From G020350405 sp964513655 (GTDB lineage Bacteria; Planctomycetota; Phycisphaerae; Sedimentisphaerales; Anaerobacaceae), in NCBI GenBank assembly GCA_964513655.1, contig CAZENQ010000037.1, positions 1-31,519 on the forward strand: a DNA stretch of 31,519 nt, read 5' to 3'. Below the pieces are notes generated by a model that did no database searches, was not told the DNA's origin, and saw nothing but the letters and a program-made list of their open reading frames with translations. Made by a program: the position numbers and the translations under genes. Shown here piece by piece: positions 7,944 to 17,304 of the stretch. Positions within the stretch are counted from its first letter, which is position 1. Each line of letters opens with the position of its first letter.

Positions 7944-10900
7944 GTGACTAAGAAGAAGAGAGTCTCGCGCAGTTCAACCGACAAAGTACCCGTCTCGGAT
8001 AGCTCAGCCGGGAGGATAGTGGTTTTGGTTTTGACTTGTTTCTTTTTCTCCGGCGTTACGGGCCTGATTTACGAGATACTGTGGACGAGGATGATAGTCA
8101 AGGTCATCGGGGCGGCCCCGTTTGCCGTGAGCATCGTTCTGACCGTCTTTATGGGTGGCTTGGGCGTGGGCAGCTACCTTGCCAGTCGAACCATAGACCG
8201 CATCAAACAGCCGCTGAGGTTAGTAAGGATTTACGGCATACTGGAACTGGCGATAGGCGCTTACGGGCTTGCGATACCGTTTCTGCTGAGGGCATTTACA
8301 CCGCTTTACGCGGTTGTTTACAATCGGCTATTCAGCCACTTTATGCTGTATAATCTTCTTACGTTCATAGGCTGCTCGCTGATCTTATGTATCCCTGTTA
8401 TCTGTATGGGAGCGACGCTGCCTATTTTATGCCGGTTTTATGTTACCCGGCTTTCACATTTGGGCACACACGCAGGGCGGTTGTATGGCCTAAACACCAT
8501 TGGCGCGGCTTTGGGTGCGTTTTTGTGCGGTTTTTGGCTGATACACTATTTGGGTATGCCGGGCACTTTGATTTTGGCTGTGCTTATCAACGGCGTTATT
8601 GGCATATTGTGTTTGCGGGCCGGTTCCAGAACACAGCTAAGGCAGGCAGCTTCCGACTCAGAACGATCCCAGCGAGAAGATATTGTTGAGACACCTAAGG
8701 TTACACAATATCCGGGGGCCCTTGCTGGTGCACTGGTAATCTTTGCCGTATCCGGCTTTTGCGCTATGTCGTATGAGGTAATATGGGCCAAATTGCTAGG
8801 GTTGATAGTCGGCCCTACCACATATTCATTTACCATTGTGCTGGTTACATTCATTTCGGGCCTGGCGTTGGGCAGTATGCTCTTCGGCTGGCTTGGTGAT
8901 AAAACAGGCAAACCCATGTGGCTGTTGGTATTGACGCAGATTGCCGCTGCCTTGATTGTATTGGGGGTAAGTCAGCTGATGGGCAACAGCCAGCTCTTTT
9001 TTGCGAAGTTGATTTTTACCTTCAGAGAGCGGTTTGCGCTGTTGAGCATCACAAAGGCGGCGATTTTATTTAGTTTTATGATTTTGCCGACCCTTTGTCT
9101 TGGTGCGACATTTCCTTTGGTGGGTAAGATTTATACCCAGTCTGTATCTAAGGTGGGCAGGTCCATCGGAGTTGCTTACGCAATCAATACGATAGGTGCT
9201 GTGTTGGGCTCATTTTGTGCCGGATTCGTTTTGATACCACTTTTTGGCAAGGAAAGTAGTTTGAGCCTTGTTATTGGCGCCCAGCTTCTTACCTCACTGG
9301 TTGTTGGAGGAATTATCCTCAGCCGCAGGAAGCGGAACCTGTTGAAATTGGTCTCGCTGGCGGTACCTGCCTTGGCTGGGTTAATCTTGTGTTTTTATTT
9401 TCCCATATGGAACCGTCATCTGCTTTCGCAGGGCAAATACCAGCGTTTTGAAAGGATAAAGGAAGATATAATAGGGTCTGGGTGGTTGGAGGCTCTTTTC
9501 CGCGGGCCGGAGATCCTCACGAGGTCGGAACGTGCTGAAATCTTATACTATGGCGATGGCATTGGTGGCTTTACTACGGTGTTGAAATATCCAGTCCCGC
9601 TTGGCGGCGCCGAGTACACAATGGCTATCGGCGGAAAACCGGATGCTTCGTCACGCGGAGATATGAAGACGCAAACGCTCTCGGCACATTTCCCGATGCT
9701 CTTTCACCCGAATCCCAGAACGGTTATGGTAGTGGGCCTGGCCAGCGGGGTGACTGCTGGCGAAGTGCTCTATTACCCTATTGAACAGCTTGATGTCCTT
9801 GAGATCAGCCGGGAGGTCGTCAAGGCAAGCGAGTTCTTTAGACCTTGGAATAATAACGTACTTTCTGATCCTAAGACCAACCTTATTATTCAGGATGCGC
9901 GGGCACATCTTCAACTAACTAAACAGAAATACGATGTGATTATTTCCGAGCCGTCCAATCCCTGGATGGCCGGCCTGGCTGCTTTGTTCACACACGAATA
10001 CTCTGCCCTGGCTGAACGCCGGCTTAAGCACGATGGTATATTTGTTCAGTTCATTCATTCTTATCAGATGGATTGGCCCACATTTGCACTTGTCGGGCGG
10101 ACATTCGCGAAGGTCTTTCCAAATAGCCTTATATTCTCGACCGAGCCTTTCGGGCTCGGTGATGACTACCTGCTGGTCGGATTTAAGGGCAAAAATAAGC
10201 TGGTTCTGGAAAATGCAGGGCGAAAGTTAAAATACGCCCAACAGTCGAGAAATTTAACGCTCTCCGATCCCAGGCTTCTGTACAGACCCGTTGTTTCTGA
10301 AGACCTGCGAAGAGTGTTTGGGCAGGGGCCGGTTAATACGGACAATTGGCCTATGCTTGAGTTCGCCGCACCGAAGAGGATGCATCACACAGATCCGACG
10401 ATCAATAGAAATCTCCTATCCAACAAGGTGCTTAGACCCACAACAATTAATATCGTCCAGCAGACTATAAACAGTATCAACGCACAGATCGATTATGCCG
10501 CTTATGCTCTTTCGGTTTACGCACCATTTCCTAAAATGGTTGACCTGACTGAAGCCACGCCTTCACAGAAGAAACGCTTCTTTGAACTTCTTGATACGTA
10601 TTGTGCAAACAATCCGATAGATTATTCTGTTTTAAAAGATGACCAACTGGAGCAAAGGTGTCGCTCAGTTCAAATAGAAGCTATACAAAATAAAATTGAC
10701 CTTATGCCTTACAAAGACCTTTCGTACTTTTATCTGGGAGACCTCTACTATAAAGAGGATATGCTGGATGAGGCTGTAACTAACTATTACAAATCGCTGC
10801 AGGTCGGACCCGACTTTGCCAAGGCCCACTACAATCTCGCCGGCGTGCTAGCCAAGCAGAACAGGCTCAACGAAGCTGTTTCGCACTTTGTCGAAGCTCT

Positions 10901-11630
10901 GCGAATTACGCCAAACTTCGCCGAAGGACGCCGTAGTCTGGGGAATGCTCTTGCCCTGCAAAACAGGGGCGACGAAGCCGTCAAGCAATTTGCCAAGGCC
11001 CTGCGTACCAAACCTGATGATGCTGAGATACACAGCAACATCGGCGGCATACTTGCCAAACAAGGCAGGTTCGACGAAGCCATTCCTCATTTTGTTGAAG
11101 CTCTGCGAATAGATCCCAACTTCGCTGATGCGCATAATAACCTTGGCTACGCGTTGGCCCTGCAGGGCAGGTTCGACCAGGCTATAAGGCACTGCACCGA
11201 GGCGCTGCGAATCAAACCCAACTTCGCCACGGCGCACAGCAACTTGGCTTTTGCACTTATCGGCCAGGGTAAACTCGATGAGGCAATCGAACACTATAAC
11301 GAAGCCCTGCGTATAAATCCCGACTTCGCCGATGCACATCGCAATCTTGGATATGCCCTGCTGCAACAGGGCAAGCTGAACGGAGCCGTCACACACTTAA
11401 CTGAGGCAGTGCGAATAGAGCCAAATGTCGCCAAGACGCACAACGACCTCGGCGTTGCACTTGCCATGCAGGACAGATTTGATGAAGCTGTCGTCTATTT
11501 CACCCAAGCACTGCGAATCAACCCTGACTATGCTGATGCACGCCGCAACCTTCAACGTGCTCTGCAGCGGCGGGGCAAAGTCCATGAGCCTGGTGCAAAT
11601 GTGAGAAGCCCGGTGGAAACTCGACCCTAA
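7944..11630 (+). CDS. Membrane / spermidine-synthase-like / TPR fusion protein (1228 aa)
   Basis: Three parts are visible. Residues about 25-485 are hydrophobic with two related halves, each opening with a similar motif (SGVTGLIYEILWTRM and SGFCAMSYEVIWAKLLGL), as in fused MFS/spermidine-synthase membrane proteins. Residues about 530-745 are a spermidine-synthase-like Rossmann domain (YYGDGIGGFTTV, VMVVGLASGVTAGEVL, LDVLEISREVV, IIQDARAHL). The aminopropyltransferase catalytic DxxDP-type motif is replaced by SEPSNPW (about 667-673), so polyamine synthesis is doubtful. Residues about 920-1215 are eight TPR units plus a capping helix, each near 34 aa with DEA...HxxEALRIxPxFA. The start is GTG 7944 with an AGGACAGGA-type ribosome site. 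The TMTC-like gene follows 183 nt downstream on the same strand. Architecture is clear; the reaction is unknown. Confidence 0.85.
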   Translation: MTKKKRVSRSSTDKVPVSDSSAGRIVVLVLTCFFFSGVTGLIYEILWTRMIVKVIGAAPFAVSIVLTVFMGGLGVGSYLASRTIDRIKQPLRLVRIYGILELAIGAYGLAIPFLLRAFTPLYAVVYNRLFSHFMLYNLLTFIGCSLILCIPVICMGATLPILCRFYVTRLSHLGTHAGRLYGLNTIGAALGAFLCGFWLIHYLGMPGTLILAVLINGVIGILCLRAGSRTQLRQAASDSERSQREDIVETPKVTQYPGALAGALVIFAVSGFCAMSYEVIWAKLLGLIVGPTTYSFTIVLVTFISGLALGSMLFGWLGDKTGKPMWLLVLTQIAAALIVLGVSQLMGNSQLFFAKLIFTFRERFALLSITKAAILFSFMILPTLCLGATFPLVGKIYTQSVSKVGRSIGVAYAINTIGAVLGSFCAGFVLIPLFGKESSLSLVIGAQLLTSLVVGGIILSRRKRNLLKLVSLAVPALAGLILCFYFPIWNRHLLSQGKYQRFERIKEDIIGSGWLEALFRGPEILTRSERAEILYYGDGIGGFTTVLKYPVPLGGAEYTMAIGGKPDASSRGDMKTQTLSAHFPMLFHPNPRTVMVVGLASGVTAGEVLYYPIEQLDVLEISREVVKASEFFRPWNNNVLSDPKTNLIIQDARAHLQLTKQKYDVIISEPSNPWMAGLAALFTHEYSALAERRLKHDGIFVQFIHSYQMDWPTFALVGRTFAKVFPNSLIFSTEPFGLGDDYLLVGFKGKNKLVLENAGRKLKYAQQSRNLTLSDPRLLYRPVVSEDLRRVFGQGPVNTDNWPMLEFAAPKRMHHTDPTINRNLLSNKVLRPTTINIVQQTINSINAQIDYAAYALSVYAPFPKMVDLTEATPSQKKRFFELLDTYCANNPIDYSVLKDDQLEQRCRSVQIEAIQNKIDLMPYKDLSYFYLGDLYYKEDMLDEAVTNYYKSLQVGPDFAKAHYNLAGVLAKQNRLNEAVSHFVEALRITPNFAEGRRSLGNALALQNRGDEAVKQFAKALRTKPDDAEIHSNIGGILAKQGRFDEAIPHFVEALRIDPNFADAHNNLGYALALQGRFDQAIRHCTEALRIKPNFATAHSNLAFALIGQGKLDEAIEHYNEALRINPDFADAHRNLGYALLQQGKLNGAVTHLTEAVRIEPNVAKTHNDLGVALAMQDRFDEAVVYFTQALRINPDYADARRNLQRALQRRGKVHEPGANVRSPVETRP

Positions 11631-11771
11631 TTGTGCCTCGCCGCGCTGACAGTCTCCGGCAGAAGCTTACACTTGATTAAACCTATCTTCAATTTCCCCG
11701 TATACGTCGTACAAATTTTCGTACGAGTACTGCGCACACTCTCGTTAGAGCGGAACAGTTCGCTTGCTGCC

Positions 11772-11801
11772 TTGACAAGATAGACCTCAGTAAATTAGGA
11801 T
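11772..11801 (+). promoter_or_regulatory. Promoter close to the TMTC-like gene start
   Basis: TTGACA (11772-11777), 18 nt, TAGGAT (11796-11801). Transcription would start about 11808, 6 nt before ATG 11814, leaving no room for a Shine-Dalgarno, and none is seen. Confidence 0.5.
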
Positions 11802-11813
11802 TGTTTTAGTTAG

Positions 11814-13913
11814 ATGGATAAAACATCAAATAAATACTGCGTTCCTTGCATTTGTTTGGCCTTGGTGCTTGCAATAGTTGCGGTTTACTGGCAGGTCTTG
11901 GTTAGTGAGTTTGTTACTTTTGACGACCCGCATTATGTCAGCGAGAACCAATATGTCAGAACCGGATTCACCCGCAATAATATTATTTGGGCCTTCACTC
12001 CGGCAAAATTCGGCTATTGGCATCCGTTGACGTGGCTGTCTCATATGCTGGACTGCCAGCTTTACGGGCTGAGGCCCGGCTTTCATCATCTTAGCAATTT
12101 ACTGATTCATATAGCCAATAGTCTGTTGCTGTTTTTGGTATTTAAGCGGATGACCGGGGCGGTGTGGAGAAGTGCCTTCGTCGCAGCGGTATTTGCGCTG
12201 CATCCAGTCAATGTGGAATCTGTGGCGTGGGTGACCGAAAGAAAGAACGTTCTTAGCACCTTGTTTTGGCTTTTTACTATGTGGGCATATACAGGTTATG
12301 TGCAACGAGGCGGTTTTTTGCGGTATTCGGTTACGCTTCTACTGTTTGCTCTGGGCCTGTTGGCGAAACCTATGCTTGTGACTCTACCGTTTGCACTCTT
12401 GCTTTTGGACTATTGGCCTTTCGGACGGTTTCAGCCTGAGCAGATGTATGATGAGAGCGGCGGAGATAGCGAACAGAGTAATGAGTTTGCGGTATCCCGC
12501 TATCAACGGTCAATTGTTCGGCGTCTGATTTTGGAGAAAGTTCCCTTTTTTGCTCTTTCGGTGGTTTCTGTCTGTGTGTCTTCTCTATCGGCTCAGCGTC
12601 TTGGAATGGGGATACCGATGAGACTGGTTCCGGTGGGGCTGCGTATCGAAAACGCCATTGTCTCATATGTAAGATACCTTGACAAAATGGTCTTGCCTCG
12701 CAAATTAGCAGTGTTTTACCCATACCCTGATGCAATACCGCTGTGGCAGAGCTTAGGGGCTGCGCTATTGTTATTGTGTGCAACTTATGTGTTGGTCTGG
12801 GTGTTAAGGAGGAACCGGTATTTAGCAGTAGGCTGGCTGTGGTACGTTGGGACTTTGGTGCCTGTTATAGGTTTGGTTCAAGCAGGTCTTTGGCCGGCTA
12901 TCGCTGACCGATGGATGTATGTGCCGATGGTCGGTTGTATTATCATCATTGCTTGGGGTGTCCCTGACCTCCTGCTGAAGCGGAGGTATCAAAAAGTCAT
13001 ACTTGGGACGGCAGCACTGATAGTCCTCTTGGTTTTGTCAGTATGCACTGGCTTACAACTGCGTTATTGGCGCAGCAGTATAACTCTTTTTCAACATGCT
13101 ATTGGAGTCACTGACGATAACTATCAGGCGCATTTTTCTATGATAAAACCGTTGCGCAAACAGGGCAGGACCGCTGAGGCCATTGAACATGGTTACATGG
13201 CGCTGAAGATTAACCCTAACTATCCAAGCACACATAACAGCTTGGGGGCCGTTTTGATTGATTCAGGCGAGCTTGATGAAGCCATCGAACACCTGACAAA
13301 GGCGCTGCAGCTTAAACCGGACTTTCCTGCAGCACATGTCAATCTTGGTGCGGCGTTTTTCAAGCGGGGCAATATGGGCGAGGCCACTATGCATTTTTAC
13401 CGGGCTTTGCAGCTTAAACCAGATAGTTTCGGAGCGCACATTAACCTTGCAACTGTTTTTACTCAACAGGGCGAAACTGAAAAGGCCATCAAGCACTACA
13501 CCGAGGTGCTGCGAATCAATCCTGATTTCGCCGATGGCCACAACAGCCTTGGATATGCTTTGGTCCGCCAAGGGAAGTTTGATGAGGCCGTCAAACACTA
13601 TGCCGAGGCACTGCGAATCAAGCCCTATTTCGTCGATGCCCACAGTAACCTCGGATATGTACTCGCCCAGCAAGGCAGGCTCAATGGAGCCATCCGGCAC
13701 TATGCCGAGGCGCTGCGAATGGAGCCCGAATCTGCGGGTCTGCACAATGATTTAGCTGTTGTACTTGTCCAACAGGGCAAGATTGATGAGGCCATCAACC
13801 ACTTTAAGACGGCACTGAGAATCGAACCTGATTCCGCCGATATACGCAGGAACCTAAACGCTGTGCTTACCCTTACCCAGCAGAGCGAACCCACGGACGC
13901 GCCTGAGCCTTAG
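11814..13913 (+). CDS. TMTC-like multi-spanning membrane protein with TPR tail (699 aa)
   Basis: Residues about 8-430 contain many hydrophobic segments. After the first one comes FVTFDDPHYV, the acidic first-loop motif expected of GT-C glycosyltransferases. YWHPLTWLSHMLD, HLSNLLIHIANSLLLF and ALHPVNVESVAWVTERKNVL are hallmarks of the bacterial relatives of eukaryotic TMTC proteins (DUF1736 plus TPR), and VFYPYPDAIPLW occurs mid-protein. Residues about 435-690 form seven TPR units and a capping helix. Eukaryotic TMTC proteins are O-mannosyltransferases; bacterial function is not established, and transfer of a sugar from a lipid carrier on the outer face of the membrane is inference. The repeats resemble those of the preceding gene at both protein and DNA level. 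The ATG has no ribosome site. Confidence 0.85.
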   Translation: MDKTSNKYCVPCICLALVLAIVAVYWQVLVSEFVTFDDPHYVSENQYVRTGFTRNNIIWAFTPAKFGYWHPLTWLSHMLDCQLYGLRPGFHHLSNLLIHIANSLLLFLVFKRMTGAVWRSAFVAAVFALHPVNVESVAWVTERKNVLSTLFWLFTMWAYTGYVQRGGFLRYSVTLLLFALGLLAKPMLVTLPFALLLLDYWPFGRFQPEQMYDESGGDSEQSNEFAVSRYQRSIVRRLILEKVPFFALSVVSVCVSSLSAQRLGMGIPMRLVPVGLRIENAIVSYVRYLDKMVLPRKLAVFYPYPDAIPLWQSLGAALLLLCATYVLVWVLRRNRYLAVGWLWYVGTLVPVIGLVQAGLWPAIADRWMYVPMVGCIIIIAWGVPDLLLKRRYQKVILGTAALIVLLVLSVCTGLQLRYWRSSITLFQHAIGVTDDNYQAHFSMIKPLRKQGRTAEAIEHGYMALKINPNYPSTHNSLGAVLIDSGELDEAIEHLTKALQLKPDFPAAHVNLGAAFFKRGNMGEATMHFYRALQLKPDSFGAHINLATVFTQQGETEKAIKHYTEVLRINPDFADGHNSLGYALVRQGKFDEAVKHYAEALRIKPYFVDAHSNLGYVLAQQGRLNGAIRHYAEALRMEPESAGLHNDLAVVLVQQGKIDEAINHFKTALRIEPDSADIRRNLNAVLTLTQQSEPTDAPEP

Positions 13914-14053
13914 TGCAAGATTTTGCTATCCATAAGTAAGCACTTTCCGTCCATAGATTCAGCTGACTCTTTATCTAATTTTTTTCGTGCTCCAAGGGAA
14001 CGTTTGAGCTAGCAGCAGTCAGGCTCATCATAGAATAAAGCCCGAAGCTTCCC

Positions 14054-14082
14054 TTGACAGTATGGGCCATAGCAAATAAAGT
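14054..14082 (+). promoter_or_regulatory. Promoter abutting polA
   Basis: TTGACA (14054-14059), 17 nt, TAAAGT (14077-14082). The predicted start (about 14089) coincides with the polA ATG at 14090, so the transcript may be leaderless. The -10 is a four-of-six match. Confidence 0.45.
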
Positions 14083-14089
14083 TGGTGCA

Positions 14090-16822
14090 ATGGCAAAGAA
14101 ACTTTACATAATTGATGGCCACGCACACATTTATGCTGCTTACTATGCTCGAATGCGTCCATTGACCAGCCCAACTGGTGAGCTAACTAATGCCACCTAC
14201 ATCTTCACAACGGCCCTGTTGGGCCTTATCCAACGCCACAAGCCCGACATGCTCGTCGTGGCAATGGACAGCAAAGCCCCGACTTTTCGGGTAAAAATAT
14301 ATTCCGATTACAAGGCCCACCGCCCGCCAATGCCCCCCGATATGCCGGCCCAAATCGACCGCATTGAGCAGATTCTTGAGGCGATGAACATACCGCTTCT
14401 TCGCCTCGACGGCTTCGAAGCTGACGACATAATCGGTACCCTCGCAAAAAAGGCGTCAGCGAAAGGCATCGATGCTTTCATCTGTTCTAAGGACAAGGAC
14501 ATGCTGCAGCTCCTGGACAAGCATATCTGCATGCTTGACATGAAAACAGACCGTCGGACTGACAAGGATTCAATGCTGGCTGAAATGGAAGTCTCGCCTC
14601 GGCAGTTTATCGACGTCCTCGCGTTGCAGGGTGACCCCACCGATAATGTGCCGGGCGTCCCCGACGTGGGGCCCAAAACCGCTCTTGACTGGATCCAAAA
14701 ATATCGCTCGCTTGAGAATCTCTACAAACACGCCGATGAAATAAAAGGAAAACGAGGCGATAATCTCAGAAACTCGAAAGACCTTGCATTGCTAAGTAGG
14801 GAACTGGTTACGATAGATTGCAACGTACCGATTGAAATCGACTATGATGCCTTTAGACTCAAAGAGCCGGACAAGCCGAAACTTGCCGCGATATTCACCG
14901 AGCTTGACTTCAGCCGCCTGCTGACGCAATTAGGCCTGACAGCTTCCGCAGGTACTCAACCAGACACAACTCCGGCAGTTGCACAAGACATAAGCAAACC
15001 TGCTTCGGTTAATACAATCAGCCATGATTATCAGCTCATAGCCACACAGAAAGAATTTGAGAAGTTTTTAACCGGGCTCAAAAAGCAAAAATTATTTGCT
15101 GTTGATACCGAAACCACATCTCTTGACGCTATGCGAGCCGACCTTGTTGGTATGAGTTTTTCCTGGCGGCCGCACAAGGCCTTTTACTTGGTGATAGGGG
15201 CCCCGCTGGGCGCAAAGCATCTTGACATAAGCACTATTCGGCCTAAGCTTGCACCGATACTCGCAGACGAGCATATAAAGAAAATCGGCCAGAACATAAA
15301 ATATGACATGCTTGTACTGCAAAACGCCCGAATGCCTGTAAGAGGGATTTATTTTGATACGATGGTTGCTTCTTATTGTCTCGACCCGCTGCGCAGTAGC
15401 AACTCGATGGATAAAATGGCGCTGGACTTTCTGAATTACGAATGCATCCCAATCTCAGCACTTATCGGCAAAGGCAAAAACCAGCTCACTTTTAATCTGG
15501 TCGACACCACCACAGCTTGTGAATATGCCGCTGAGGACGCTGATATAACTTTTCAACTCTATGCTTATTTCAAAGAACGCCTCGAAAAAGAGCCGTCGCT
15601 AAGAAAGTTATTTGAAAACATGGAAATGCCTTTGGTCTCGGTCCTGGCTGCTATGGAATACAACGGGGTTTCGCTCGACACCAAGCTGCTAAAAAGCATG
15701 TCCGGCGAACTTACCGAGACGCTGAAAACACTGACCGACCGAATTTACGAGCATGCCGGTTCAGCCTTTAACATCGATTCTCCAAAACAGCTTGCTGAAA
15801 TCCTCTTCGATAGACTCAATCTCGAATCTATTCGAGTTGGCAAGGCTGGCCGAAGTACGGATGCAGCGGTCCTTGAACAACTGGCTGACCAACATCCCAT
15901 CATTGAGATGATTTTACAATATCGCACTGTAAGCAAGTTGAAAAATACCTATGTGGATAAACTTGGCTCGTTAATCAATCCGCGAACCGACCGGGTGCAC
16001 GCCTCATTCAACCAGGCTGTCACCGCCACAGGACGCCTTAGCTCCAGTAACCCTAACCTGCAAAACATTCCCATCCGTACTGAGCTCGGCAGCAAAATCC
16101 GCTCCGCCTTTATCCCAAAAAACAAAACCGATTGCGTTCTTAGTGCTGACTATTCCCAAATCGAGCTGCGTCTCCTGGCGCATTTTTCAAAAGACCGGGC
16201 GTTAAAGGCTGCCTTTGCTGCCGACCAGGATATACACAGTTTCGTCGCCTCGCAGATTTTTGATGTCCCCATTGAAGAGGTAACAGGTGAGATGCGTTCG
16301 CGCTGTAAAGCTGTCAACTTTGGTATAATCTACGGCCAGGGTGCCTTCGGACTATCGCGTTCGATTGGAATAGGCATGTCCGAGGCAAAGAAGTTTATCG
16401 ACGATTATTTTGCCCGCTACAGTTCAATCCGAAAATTTATGGATTCTTGCATTGCTGCAGCCAAACGCACGGGCTTTGCCGAGACTATTTTGGACCGGCG
16501 CCGCAAAATCCCGAATATAAGCAGCAAAAATGCCAATAAACGCAGGCAAGCTGAGCGTCTGGCAGTAAATACCGTCATTCAAGGCTCGGCTGCAGATTTG
16601 ATAAAGGTCGCTATGCTCAACATCCAGCGGAGAATCGAATCTGAGAGCCTGCCAGTGAAATTAATCCTTCAAATCCACGATGAGCTCGTTTTCGAGCTGC
16701 CCGCCACCGAAGCCGATAAACATGCAGAGTGGATAAGCGAGGAAATGACGACCGCCATCAAGCTCGATGTCCCCCTAAAGGTCGATATAAGCTGCGGCCC
16801 AACTTGGCTCGGTGAGAAATAA
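14090..16822 (+). CDS. polA: DNA polymerase I
   Basis: A 910-aa, three-domain repair and Okazaki-processing polymerase. The 5'-3' exonuclease (about 1-290) shows FEADDIIGTLA, CSKDKDMLQLL and GDPTDNVPGVPDVGPKTA. The 3'-5' proofreading domain (about 330-510) keeps its acidic residues: FAVDTETTSLD, NIKYDMLVLQ and YAAEDADITFQL. The polymerase domain has motif A SADYSQIELRLLAHFS (about 684), motif B RSRCKAVNFGIIYGQGAFGL (about 738) with the Arg, Lys, Phe and Tyr of the O-helix, and motif C QIHDELVFEL (about 861). I chose ATG 14090 because the protein then begins with the conserved KKLYIIDGHAH; the TTG at 14054 overlaps a -35 box. The stop lies 2 nt from the converging 131-aa gene. Confidence 0.98.
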   Translation: MAKKLYIIDGHAHIYAAYYARMRPLTSPTGELTNATYIFTTALLGLIQRHKPDMLVVAMDSKAPTFRVKIYSDYKAHRPPMPPDMPAQIDRIEQILEAMNIPLLRLDGFEADDIIGTLAKKASAKGIDAFICSKDKDMLQLLDKHICMLDMKTDRRTDKDSMLAEMEVSPRQFIDVLALQGDPTDNVPGVPDVGPKTALDWIQKYRSLENLYKHADEIKGKRGDNLRNSKDLALLSRELVTIDCNVPIEIDYDAFRLKEPDKPKLAAIFTELDFSRLLTQLGLTASAGTQPDTTPAVAQDISKPASVNTISHDYQLIATQKEFEKFLTGLKKQKLFAVDTETTSLDAMRADLVGMSFSWRPHKAFYLVIGAPLGAKHLDISTIRPKLAPILADEHIKKIGQNIKYDMLVLQNARMPVRGIYFDTMVASYCLDPLRSSNSMDKMALDFLNYECIPISALIGKGKNQLTFNLVDTTTACEYAAEDADITFQLYAYFKERLEKEPSLRKLFENMEMPLVSVLAAMEYNGVSLDTKLLKSMSGELTETLKTLTDRIYEHAGSAFNIDSPKQLAEILFDRLNLESIRVGKAGRSTDAAVLEQLADQHPIIEMILQYRTVSKLKNTYVDKLGSLINPRTDRVHASFNQAVTATGRLSSSNPNLQNIPIRTELGSKIRSAFIPKNKTDCVLSADYSQIELRLLAHFSKDRALKAAFAADQDIHSFVASQIFDVPIEEVTGEMRSRCKAVNFGIIYGQGAFGLSRSIGIGMSEAKKFIDDYFARYSSIRKFMDSCIAAAKRTGFAETILDRRRKIPNISSKNANKRRQAERLAVNTVIQGSAADLIKVAMLNIQRRIESESLPVKLILQIHDELVFELPATEADKHAEWISEEMTTAIKLDVPLKVDISCGPTWLGEK

Positions 16823-16824
16823 TC

Positions 16825-17220
16825 CTATTTGACACTACCTAAAGTTCCCCCCCGGCACATTCTATCGATGTCCCTTGCTACAATCTCCGCAATTATCCTG
16901 TCCTCTTGTGGTGAAGCTGGCATTGGCGGCTCGATAGTATAGCCGAGCCGTTCAGCTTGCGGCCTTACCTTCTCAACTTTTGTTTTTTTGCCGGGGGCCT
17001 TTCTTTTTATCGCAGTAATCTTTCGTTGATTGGCCATTATCTCTTCAGCTAAGTCAAAGCTCGGTATCTCGGTTTGCTTTTGCTCTGCCGCCGGCAGGGG
17101 GGCCGAATCCGGTCTGTCGCGCTTAGCGCCGGCCGGTATTATGTCCCGCGCGCGAAGGACGTCCTTCTTGGCTTGCTGGATATCGGCATCTATTTGTTCG
17201 TTGTTCTCGGCCTTGCTCAC
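16825..17220 (-). CDS. Uncharacterised basic protein (131 aa)
   Basis: I do not recognise this protein. It has no signal peptide or membrane segment. The N-terminal third is charged and helical (SKAENNEQIDADIQQAKKD); the middle is Lys/Arg-rich (KITAIKRKAPGKKTKVEK, about 69-86), and the C-terminus has a possible conserved helix (DRIIAEIVARDIDRMCRGG). The second GTG (17220-17218) is taken as start because AGAGG lies 8 nt before it; the first GTG is too close. It is the last gene of a minus-strand run behind the M16 pair and the phosphotriesterase-like gene (84 nt gap) and converges on polA with 2 nt between stops. Steady codon usage and the good ribosome site argue that it is real. Confidence 0.65.
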   Translation of the reverse strand: MSKAENNEQIDADIQQAKKDVLRARDIIPAGAKRDRPDSAPLPAAEQKQTEIPSFDLAEEIMANQRKITAIKRKAPGKKTKVEKVRPQAERLGYTIEPPMPASPQEDRIIAEIVARDIDRMCRGGTLGSVK

Positions 17221-17304
17221 TGCCACAACCTCTAAAACAACTCGATTCTAACACGTCTAACAGTATTTATCAAGGCTAATGCCGACCGCGCAGTTACAAG
17301 TGTG

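Noticed and set aside
10848..11396. 182-aa antisense ORF across the TPR array
   Set aside because: The antisense of repeated TPR codons stays open by composition; the sense frame has clear TPRs. The same holds for 13263-13745.
14054..14089. TTG start extending DNA polymerase I by 12 residues
   Set aside because: The extension has no homology-like content or ribosome site and overlaps a consensus -35.
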